From: Hericium rajendrae
Lineage: Eukaryota; Basidiomycota; Agaricomycetes; Russulales; Hericiaceae
Reading direction: 5' to 3'
Assembly (NCBI GenBank): GCA_033439255.1
Contig: CM065878.1
Coordinates: 5,208,001-5,272,000, forward strand
Length of the DNA stretch: 64,000 nt
The notes below the pieces were generated by a model, which was not told the DNA's origin, searched no databases, and saw nothing but the letters and a program-made list of their open reading frames with translations. Below are positions 56,380-64,000 of the stretch, one piece after another. Positions within the stretch are counted from its first letter, which is position 1. Each line of letters opens with the position of its first letter. Made by a program: the position numbers and the translations under genes.

Positions 56380-56850
56380 AGTCTGAAGGCTATAGTCCGA
56401 GGTCCGAGGTCCGAAGTCCGGAGTCCGGAGTCCGGAGTCTGGAGTCCAAAGTCTTTGATCTGTAGTAGTCTAGAGTCTGGAGTCATGTTCCGGACTTTTA
56501 AGTCCTAGTCCGAAGTCTGTTGTCTATAGTCCTATTTTATAATCCTTAATCCGAAGTTCTCAATCTGAAGTCCAGAGTCCAGAGTCCTTAAGTCTAGTTC
56601 AGAGTCCAAAGTTTTATTAAGTAGTCCGAAGTCCTATGGAGTAGTCCGAAGTCCTATAGAGTAGTCTGAAGTCCTGTGGAGTAGTCCGAAGTCTTATTCA
56701 ATACAAGTCCAAAGTCCTATCTGATAGTCCTATTCCATAATCTTCTATAGTCCGTAGTCCTGTGTTATCTTATGTAATCCAGTTCAATTTTTAACCACTA
56801 GTCCGAGCCCTAAAAAAGCAGTCCGAAGCTAGAAAAAGTAGTCTGGTCCT
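56380..56850. repeat. AGTCCGAAGTCC tandem array
   Basis: Roughly thirty copies of AGTCC(G/A)(A/G)-type 6-12 bp units (tccgaggtccgaagtccgga, gtagtccgaagtcctat). The motif is the reverse complement of the GGACT units at 55690-55860 and 59840-59960. Confidence 0.8.
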
Positions 56851-56889
56851 GATTTAATTCCATTAGTCTGGCACCCAAGAGATACCCCC

Positions 56890-57085
56890 TGCCAGCTCCA
56901 CCGTAACCTATGGTACACATCTATATAAGCTGACCCATAACTTATGGTCTATTCCTAGATTCAGCTGGCCTGCAGCTTACGGACCAAAAACCCTCATTCC
57001 AGCTGGGTTTGACCAGCCCGTAACTTACAGCCTTAGGCCACTTTTGTCTGGCCTGTAGGTTGCAGCCAAAGTCACTGTATTGTGT
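56890..57085. repeat. Left terminal inverted repeat of a composite element
   Basis: About 190 bp that pair with 59541-59735 in reverse complement, for example cttacggaccaaaaac, ttgaccag(c/t)ccgtaacttac, ggccttaggccacttttgtctggcc. It contains several near-palindromic CCGTAAGTTACGG-type boxes. Confidence 0.85.
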
Positions 57086-58374
57086 GATGCGAGTGCCAAG
57101 CGGGTTCCGCTCATGATGGCGAAGAATGTCCGATGTAATGTAGCCTGGTCGACATATGAAGATTAGTGGTATCTGAGACAAAATTAAGCAAAATAACTCA
57201 CAAGGATTGAGAAAGAAGCCTGCAAGATATATTTCTTTTCCTGGGCCATCTATCATCTCCCGGTATCTTGCATTCACAAGTGACTGGATCTTGCTGATGA
57301 GATCGTACAGAAGAGATAGGGAATTGTCATTGTCAGAGCTGAACATATCCCGAAAGGTGGCCATGACCGCAAGCCAGTACAGATAAACATCACAGATAGT
57401 TGTCTCGACCGCTTCGAGACACTTTGTCGCCTTTGCAATAGGGGCGAGAATAGCAGTCATCTGGCTTAGGCATAATTCGAACTGTAGAGCAGACGAGGCA
57501 TTGTTGAGAACATATAAGAGATGTGATTCTGACCAAACGTGTATGCGTGTTTTTTAGCGTAACAAGTACAGATATGGTAGAAATTTATCGCACCTTTGCC
57601 TTAACGTCAATGATGCCTTCCAAAATTAATTCTCTCATGGATGAGAGACAACATAGCACCGAAATCCCAGCATAATAGAATGTGCTGAATCGGGTCTTTC
57701 TGATATCTTCCAGCCCACGAGTAATATCTGAGCGTACACGAGCAGCCTTGAGATGGCAGCTTCCGAAGCTTGACTTCCTGAAAAACTGTATAATTTTCTT
57801 CATGGTCAGAATACACTAAATTTAAAGACATTTAACATACAGCAAAGGGGACAAGTGAAGCCTAAAGCACCACTTATGACTGAGAAGTAGTCAAGCTTGA
57901 GAAGGTCCTTTGCTAGCAAATTGAGTTGATGGCATGGATCGGCAAGGACAATGATAGAGGGAATCTCCCTGGCTATGAGATCCCGAGCGAGCCTCGTATT
58001 CCCTGTACTGTCTGAACAGATGCCCGAGAACTGAGGGCGACCGACAGTGTCAATCACCTGAGAGTTGAGACCGGTAAGTGAGTCGATGCACAAAAAATGG
58101 ATCACCAAAGCAAACTCACGCAAAGCAGAACCTCTTTGATATGCTCGGCCGTGTGAGATTCACCTGAAGCTTCATTCCCTTCCATGAGATGTACCTTCTG
58201 AGGCTCAATGCCTGTTGTGACATGGACTATGTAAACTGACTCCATGCTGCGCAACATTCCTCCGTCAAATGAGATTGTGAGATTCTTGGTGACCTTCGAA
58301 TCCCACAGCCTTGCTTGGGAAAGCTTTAGTATGGCAGCAGACTCCAAGGGAACATGCCAGTCGGAGAACATCAT
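56942..58374 (-). pseudogene. hAT-family transposase, truncated at both ends
   Basis: Four to five exons read DUF659-like and hAT core text: ILKLSQARLWDSKVTKNL, TISFDGGMLRSMESVY, CIDSLTGLNSQVID, FSGICSDSTGNTRLARDLIA, LADPCHQLNLLAKDLLKLDY, IIQFFRKSSFGSCHLKAAR, ITRGLEDIRKTRFSTFYYAG, IAPIAKATKCLEAVETT, LVNARYREMIDGPGKE, YLAGFFLNP and GYITSDIL. The N-terminal BED zinc finger is missing, and the hATC dimerisation end is replaced by the TIR (translation runs into KWPKAVSYGLVKPS). It cannot encode a full transposase. Confidence 0.78.
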
Positions 58375-58434
58375 GCTGCAAAATGGCTTGAGAAGAGGAT
58401 TCGTGATCGAGAAACCATCAGAAAAAACCTCCTG

Positions 58435-58545
58435 TCTAATTATCTGCTAATTATCCTGCTCTGTTAATTATCTAGTGGCTGATAATTAGAGTTGCTAATT
58501 ATTGACTGCTAATTATCTGTATCTAATTATCTATAGACTGATGTA
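58435..58545. repeat. TAATTATC / GATAATTA repeats
   Basis: About eight copies in both orientations (ctaattatctgctaattatc ... ggctgataattagag ... ttgctaattattgac) between the hAT and Plavaka pieces; possibly a subterminal end of the hAT part. Confidence 0.7.
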
Positions 58546-58588
58546 GAAAGGCTGCCACCCTGCCACCACTCCACCATCATTTAGAATA

Positions 58589-59493
58589 TTAGTAAACTGT
58601 AATATAAGTATGTCTATCTGTAAAACTGTTAACATAAAAGGTTTTACATAGGTCTAGTACATTGCTACTAGTCCACTCTCTAGGAGCTACTGGACCAAAC
58701 TTTGGGATCAAATGAATACTATGCTTAATTGATGAGACAAGAATGATAGCTGCAACTCGCTTGTCACCTTGACGTGATCTAGAGGTCTTATACATCAAAT
58801 GGTCATTTTCAGCAGTTGCTGTAAAAGGTGAAAACCATTCCACATATGCTAAATGTTCTGGATGCTCAACATTGACAGGAAATATCATCTCTGCTGAGTG
58901 CTTTGGAATACGAAATACAGCACGAACTTGAGCAACTCAACATCCTAAATAATTATTAGCTGAATAAAACATCAAAAAATGTGTTAAAGTTTACCTTGCA
59001 CACCATATCAATTATCCTCAGATTCATCATCATGATGTATGTCAATCAGCACAGTATCAAATCGACCTGGAATAGTTTTTTTTTGTTTATTTTGATATGC
59101 AGGTCGCACATGAGCAACATCTAATGTGTCTTCTGCATCATCACGACCTTGTGCATCTAAATTTCGAAATTTTATTTTATGAAAAACAGGAACTGAGCTG
59201 AATGGCAAGTGAAAAGTCTGAGCAGTATTATGAATCTGAACAGCACTATACTCTGGATGAATGTAAGAAATGAGGTATTTTATAAGAGCAGGTCGAAAAT
59301 CAATGGCACCATAATCTTGCCTCAGTTTCTCAAATGACACAGCTTTTGCACTTGGATGTTTTGTCATTTTTATATGGTAATAATGAAATATTTCTGGTGG
59401 CTCATTGGCTACATTTGGATGACCAGCTTTACGCCATTTAATGTAAAGATCATAATTTTGAACTTTATCTTTACGAGCCAACCACTGTGTCAT
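58589..59493 (-). pseudogene. Plavaka-type transposase, C-terminal part only
   Basis: Exon 1 (to 59008): MTQWLARKDKVQNYDLYIKW, FHYYHIKMTKHPSAKAVSF, YGAIDFRPALIKYLISYIHP, VFHKIKFRNLDA, VAHVRPAYQNKQKKTI, GRFDTVLI. Exon 2 (to 58589): EMIFPVNVEHPEHLAYVEWF, MYKTSRSRQGDKRVAAIILV, SIHLIPKFGPVAPREWTSSN and FYVNSFTDRHTYI. This is the conserved last quarter of Plavaka transposases; the catalytic region would lie upstream, where the right TIR now is. Confidence 0.8.
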
Positions 59494-59540
59494 CTAAGAA
59501 TATTCATCTTTTTTATTTGAAGCTCAATATGCATCCTCAC

Positions 59541-59735
59541 ACAATACATTGACTTTCGCCGCAACCTACGGGCCAGACAAAAGTGGCCTAAGGCCGTAAG
59601 TTACGGACTGGTCAAAGCCAGCTGGAATCACCGTTTTTGGTCCGTAAGCCACGAACCAGCTGGATTTGGGAATAGACCGTAGGTTACGGGTCGGCTTGCA
59701 TAGATATGTACCGCAGTTTACGGTGCAGCTCGGTC
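59541..59735. repeat. Right terminal inverted repeat
   Basis: Reverse complement of 56890-57085 with moderate divergence (tgcgg/tatgg, cccgt/ccata changes). Contains gtaagttacgg, gtaggttacgg and acggaccaaa boxes. Confidence 0.85.
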
Positions 59736-59839
59736 ACCCATATTTAATGCCTCGCAAACTACGGCCCAGCTCAACTGGCCTCGTCCCTGTCCGGATTCAC
59801 CAGCCCGGTCTCGGACCACTGCATGCACATTCGGACTCA

Positions 59840-59960
59840 GACTCGGACTCGGATTCGGACTTATATTATTCGGACTAGGGTTCGGATTCGGACTCGGAAT
59901 TTCAGATTCTCAGATCCTTAGGCCTCGGACTTATGCTCAAATCTGGCTGCAGATTCGGAT
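59840..59960. repeat. CGGACT array right of the TIR
   Basis: ggactcagactcggactcgg, attcggacttat and gattcggactcggaatttc: the GGACT motif in the same sense as at 55690-55860 and opposite to 56380-56850. Confidence 0.7.
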
Positions 59961-60155
59961 TCACTCAACGGACTTGGGCCAACCGGTTTCAGCGTGCAAT
60001 GGACCGGTATACGAGAATCAGAATACAATTGTATTGTCTGCGGACTACTACTTTCTCAGCCGGACTATCCACACGATGAAGGGAACTACTGATAAACGCG
60101 CACGAGAATCCATGCCTGACTAAATAAAATGTAAATAATGAGGAACTGACTGTGA

Positions 60156-62014
60156 CTACGCACTCTCGACCTGGATCCTTGTGACGCGTGCCACCTGGTC
60201 CTTCAACGTGTTCTGGTCCACCTGGAGGTTTCGCATCTGGCCCTGCAGCACAACGTAGTCCTCCTCCAGGCGCTGCTGCCCCAAACTGTTGTCACGTGCG
60301 TGAGTCTTGATGAGCCCTCGGAGCTTGCACACTTCCTCCTTGAGGTCATCAACCTGGCTTTGGAGAGACTGCGCCGTTGACCATGAGCGTTGTGCGAGGT
60401 CCCGAATTGAGTGCAAGCTCACATCACTGGTCAGAGTGACACGACTATTAGAGCTGTTCTTGGCGCCTGGCAATCCTCTAGCTGCAGACGGACTACCCTC
60501 TCGGTCCGGGTGATGTGGGGGCAGCGTGCGGGGTTTCTTCCCCACAGGAGGTGCAGCAGGAATTGGTTCTGCTCCATCGTCGTCCGTGACAACATATTCC
60601 GCAGACTTCGGAGGGCCTAGAAATATGGTTAATGAGCCCCCATACTCTCGGCGATGGAGTGGATTACCTTTACGTTTCCGTCCCGAGACGTTGGTAGCTC
60701 GTTCTGCCGCTTGCTCCCCGGCTTCCCGCTCCCCGCCTTCTCCGTCGGAACCTCTCTTGCCTGTTCTACGGGTCTTGCCCCGCCCACCTGCCAAGGGACA
60801 CTTAGCCCGGCGTTTCCAACACCACCAGCATGCTCCATTCGAATTTTCAGACCGTACGCATCGAGTACCCTTTCGACTACAGGGGGAACAAGGTGGGGAC
60901 TGAATGAAGACTTTAGCATGCAGGAACAAACAAGAGAAAGGCAGATATGCTTACCACTACAGGTAGGTCGTCTGGGGGCCCATCGGGCATAGGACTCCCT
61001 TTACCCTTCTTTCCCGCTCCGTTACCTGCAGGAGGATCCTGCACGTCCGGAGAGCTCTCCGCTTCGGCGTGATGGGGTCGGTCCAGTTCCTGATCCCCCG
61101 GACTGCCTGCCATAACCACATCGAGCTGTTCATTATGTGCGACTTGGAGGCCGGACTGGACTGGTGAAGCCGGCGCAGTCAGGGCCAGGGTCGTTGGAGC
61201 TCCAGAGGGAATCTGGGCTGGGATGCGGTGGTCTTCTGTAAATGTGATCGAAGATCCGGATGGCCTCTGCTCGTTTCTCTCCAGAGGATCATCAGTTGTT
61301 GCGCTCTGAGTAGTGCTTAGTGGTGCCGGATGGGGTGCAGATGTGAAACCGACAGGCTTAACGGCCATTTCAGTCGTTGCTAAGATGGCATGTCCCGCGG
61401 ATTGTACAGCAGGGGGTCGGATCGGTCTGCTGGTTGACGCAGCAGGTGTCTTTCCACCGTCAACGGACTCAGCAGACCGCACAGACTCGGTAGGAAGGCG
61501 TTCTGTGGCCCCACGTGATGTTCCCGGGACTGGGGGGGAGGGGGAGGGCACGGTTGTGTTGTGATCCAAATCTTCTGAAACCCACCAACGCTCTGACAAT
61601 GGAATTCTCCCCACACACTTCGACCAATCATCCCTCCCCTCCGAAAAGGAGTCCACCGTGCCCGCGAAGGTCTTCAGATCCAACAATTTCTTCGCCCTTA
61701 TGAGACCAACCAAATTCCTGCCAACACTCTGGATCAGCGGGGGTAATGCGAATGTCTTGTTCTTGTCCATCCCTTTGAGCATTTGAATGATGCAAGACGC
61801 TGTGTCCTAACAACATGACCCCAGTAAGCTAAATGTACAAGCTAAAAGCTAGAACAGAACTTACACATTCTTTCAACAATCGGCGGTGCCACCACTCCCG
61901 GCGCTTGTTCAACATCGGCTGAATCTCAATGGCCTTCTTCAAAGTGACCAGGGCACACCCCACATGGGCCTCGTGCAATTGAAGGTTGCCGAGGAGTTCT
62001 GAAGTAGTAGTCAT
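60156..62014 (-). CDS. Hypothetical Cys6-cluster, coiled-coil protein
   Basis: Exons read from 62014 (MTTTSELLGNLQLHEAHVG, GCALVTLKKAIEIQPML, RRLLKEC) over an intron at about 61809-61862 to DTASCIIQMLKGMDKNKTF, VGRNLVGLIRAKKLLDLKTF, a Ser/Pro-rich linker, then an intron near 60887-60940 and PPCSPCSRKGTRCV ... GACWWCWKRRAKCP, i.e. C-X2-C-X6-C-X9-C-X2-C-X6-C, the spacing of fungal Zn2Cys6 clusters but located mid-protein. A further short intron (about 60615-60666) precedes GPPKSAEYV. The C terminus is a long coiled coil (LQSQVDDLKEEVCKLRGLI, LQVDQNTLKDQVARV). Such proteins look common in basidiomycete repeat regions; I cannot name a family. DNA binding is a guess from the cysteine spacing. The open frame extends to 62446, so the true start may be further upstream. 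Confidence 0.6.
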
Positions 62015-62407
62015 ACCGGGTGGGCGAACAATGTCAACGAAGTGAGCGTGGGAGGGGGAACAGTACAACTGTGCTGGCAGACACAGCATCCGGCAATAGC
62101 CGCTGGATGGGCGATCCGAGGTGACCGTGATGCGTGACTGTGACAACATATTGGCGACACCTCCATGCAGACCGAGAACGCCTTTACTGGGTCCCGTCTG
62201 CTTGTCCTGTTCTTGTCCTCTCAAAACAATATGTCTGACAATACCACAAAACAAACAGTCCTGAACAAGGTTAGAATGCACTTGTAAACCTGTCACTATT
62301 AGTCCACTTAAACATGTCTCTTTTTGGACTCCATTGCTCCTGCCTCCTTGTGTTGCATGTACAGGACTCCACCCTTGCTTCGCGCCAGTCGCCAAACCGC
62401 CGGAACC

Positions 62408-62786
62408 ATGTCTCAACCGAGTCCCATCAGCCTGGACAGAATTCATCTTTTCTGTCCTCGAGCCGGAATGATTCTGATATCACCCCACCTGAGGCAAGTT
62501 TCATCATTACGCTATAGAGCCGCATCTTCATCATTGGTACAGTGGCTCCGTATTACGTCGACATTGACCCTTCCGTCAGAACCGGACAGGAAGGCCTGGC
62601 AGCACCAGGTCCTGACCGGTGAGCGCCTACCCTTCACACCGGACTCAACTGAGCAGACCGAGCCGATTAGAAGAAATTGGCGTTTTGCGTCGCTTGATTG
62701 CGTGGAAGACGGAGGAATTGCGGGAGCTCATCGAGCTCCATATTCAATTACAGAAAACCTCGGAGCTTTTCTATGAAGAGCAGTAG
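62408..62786 (+). CDS. Small hypothetical coiled-coil protein (tentative exons)
   Basis: The final exon is convincing: after an acceptor near 62670 (GATTAG) it reads EIGVLRRLIAWKTEELREL, IELHIQLQKTSELFYEEQ, ending at TAG 62784-62786, a clear amphipathic helix. Upstream frames supply TLPSEPDRKAWQHQVLT, then a donor GTGAGC near 62620. The first exon and ATG (62408) are uncertain. It is divergent from, and partly overlaps the upstream frame of, the Cys6-cluster gene. No family recognised. Confidence 0.35.
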
Positions 62787-63565
62787 CTAAAATATTCTGG
62801 TAGACTCAGTCAACTTATTAGAAGGCTTGGACGCTATCCTTAGATTGCAATGGGACATGCTGCGGGTCATCTTATGTCAGGGTCCTAGTCCTAGCCGGAG
62901 CTGATCCGACATGCAAACACTCCTCCGGACGGCAACTGTCTTCGGATGTAGGCCACCCCAGCATCATGTCTAGAACGACGCTCGGTAAGCGGCTTGTCCC
63001 AGAGAACCATTCTTTCGGAAGCATGGCCAGATCCGGCAGACCATTCCGGCTTTCCGGACAGGATCCCACTGACTCAGTCACCATCTAGAACATCGCCCGA
63101 GTCCTTCGATCTGCCACGGTGTCGCATCCACCATAATGACCCAGTGGAACCGTAGAAATTGATGCCAGAGAATTGGTTATAGAGATTGGCATAGCTAGGG
63201 AATCATACCCCGGTGCGGTACTGGTATGACTGGGGATGATATAGCTCCGTCGCACTGGATGTTTCAGTCCGGTAAGGGCGTACCTGGGAAGTGGTAATGG
63301 ACATTGCAATCGCTGGGGGACAATAACCGGACCATGTACGATTTCGGATTCAAATGATAGGATAGAGTCAACCGTCGGGTCCGAGGGAGGTGTATATCAT
63401 CATTTGCATCATAAGCCAGAATGGAGGTCCTTTTGGTAACAGGGTGAATAATCACAGATGACATTCGATCCAGCAAAATGACAAGACGACACATGAGGTA
63501 CAGGTACATGCGGTCACGGAATTGCATAATGCAAGCCGGGCTCCCCTGCAACTTCCTCATCCCCC
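62787..63565. other. Intergenic, no gene recognised
   Basis: Short frames only, between the small + strand gene and the 3' end of the F-box-family-like gene. Confidence 0.4.
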
Positions 63566-64000
63566 CTAATCCTCTGCTGTCAACGGAGACTGCACAGAGT
63601 CCCATTCCACATCCGCAAGGGTTCGCAAGGCCTCCACCTGGCTGACTGTGATTGCACAGTTCTGCATAACGAGAGTGAGCCGTGTCCCAAGCGCTGCATG
63701 GCGATAGGCCAGGGATTGCTTGAGAATGTAGCCAACAGCGTAAGAAGGACGAGGGGCAAAGAATTCACGGTTTTCAATCCTCGGATGCTCAGTGTCAAAA
63801 TCCACTTCTGAAAAATGGATTTGGGTGACATTTCTGAAGAGATGCGGGAAGTCCGGGGGTATCGTTTCTTGGACTTCATCGTGCTCTAGCTTCGGCATGT
63901 ACGAGCAGGGGGCAGCAAGTGCCATGCATAATGTGCGGCCAACGTCGCCCTTGACGGATACAGTGTGAATATTGGTGTAACTGGCAAAATGGGAGATCCA
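63566..64000 (-). CDS. C-terminal part of an F-box/LRR-like protein (runs off the window)
   Basis: The frame is open from the window edge to the stop at 63566. It reads SHFASYTNIHTVSVKG, MALAAPCSYMPKLEHD, VTQIHFSEVDFD and ends with ITVSQVEALRTLADVEWDSV. The layout (a LRR-like strand line FPHLFRNVTQIHFSEVDF, then a short C-terminal helix with L..L.DV.WD) parallels the end of the F-box protein at 5510-7336 (VTREEVMTLSHLTDVAWDE). The N-terminal F-box would be outside the window, so the family call is by analogy. Confidence 0.6.
   Translation of the reverse strand, partial: WISHFASYTNIHTVSVKGDVGRTLCMALAAPCSYMPKLEHDEVQETIPPDFPHLFRNVTQIHFSEVDFDTEHPRIENREFFAPRPSYAVGYILKQSLAYRHAALGTRLTLVMQNCAITVSQVEALRTLADVEWDSVQSPLTAED

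Larger units (their letters stand above)
56890..59735 (-). mobile_element. TIR-flanked unit with hAT and Plavaka transposase fragments
   Basis: Two about 190-bp TIRs enclose, on the minus strand, a hAT transposase middle region (56942-58374) and a Plavaka transposase C-terminal region (58589-59493), separated by a TAATTATC repeat block. Both coding pieces run into a TIR at their outer edge. CCGTAAGTTACGG boxes repeat inside the TIRs, resembling binding-site arrays of CACTA/Plavaka-type elements. Target duplication not identified. Confidence 0.7.

Noticed and set aside
1-64000. tRNA or rRNA genes
   Set aside because: I saw no cloverleaf or rRNA-like sequence by eye; a dedicated scan (for example tRNAscan-SE) would be needed to exclude short tRNAs.

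Overview
The window is nuclear DNA of a filamentous basidiomycete, most likely a wood-decay Agaricomycete (polypore-like). The evidence is dense GT-AG introns of about 50-60 bp, fungal protein families (ATG4 about 1,000 aa long, MRH4, a Spo71/Mug56-like PH protein, a CBM19-like secreted protein, an F-box family) and basidiomycete mobile elements (chromodomain Ty3/gypsy, Plavaka, hAT). No sequence search was run. All calls come from reading translations, splice signals and motifs.

The left part (about 1-29.6 kb) is ordinary gene-bearing chromosome. In order it holds an ABM-like alpha/beta-barrel protein (+), a flavin-dependent monooxygenase with an N-terminal SnoaL/NTF2-like domain (+), an F-box protein (-), mitochondrial DEAD-box helicase MRH4 (-), an aldehyde dehydrogenase (+), an NAT9-like acetyltransferase (-), a secreted CBM19-like protein (+), a Spo71/Mug56-like PH-domain protein (-), ATG4 (+) and an HNH-domain protein (-). 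Exon chains for several (ABM-like, MRH4, ALDH, ATG4) close perfectly in frame. Nothing suggests a polyketide, peptide or terpene cluster.

From about 30 kb the sequence becomes a repeat and mobile-element island. A 92-94 bp minisatellite array (about 31.25-32.97 kb) is split by a full Ty3/gypsy chromovirus (32967-40042, 5-bp duplication CCCAC) and, in the remnant, by a related solo LTR in the opposite orientation (40147-40528, duplication CCTCA). The chromovirus has gag, a -1 slippery heptamer directly before the gag stop, a pol frame with two nonsense codons, and an ATG-less open frame in its leader. Next come a repetitive acidic hypothetical ORF, a zone of GAGCCACC/GGCTCGGT fold-back repeats, an EZH2-like SET gene, a RecQ-like helicase cut by an inverted copy of the same repeat, a GMC oxidoreductase relic, and a TIR-flanked unit carrying truncated hAT and Plavaka transposase pieces.

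The right end holds a Cys6-cluster/coiled-coil hypothetical gene, a small + strand coiled-coil ORF, and the 3' end of a second F-box-family-like gene that runs off the window. Most promising for novelty are the leader ORF and frameshift signal of the chromovirus, the inverted repeat pair bracketing the SET and helicase genes, and the composite TIR element.
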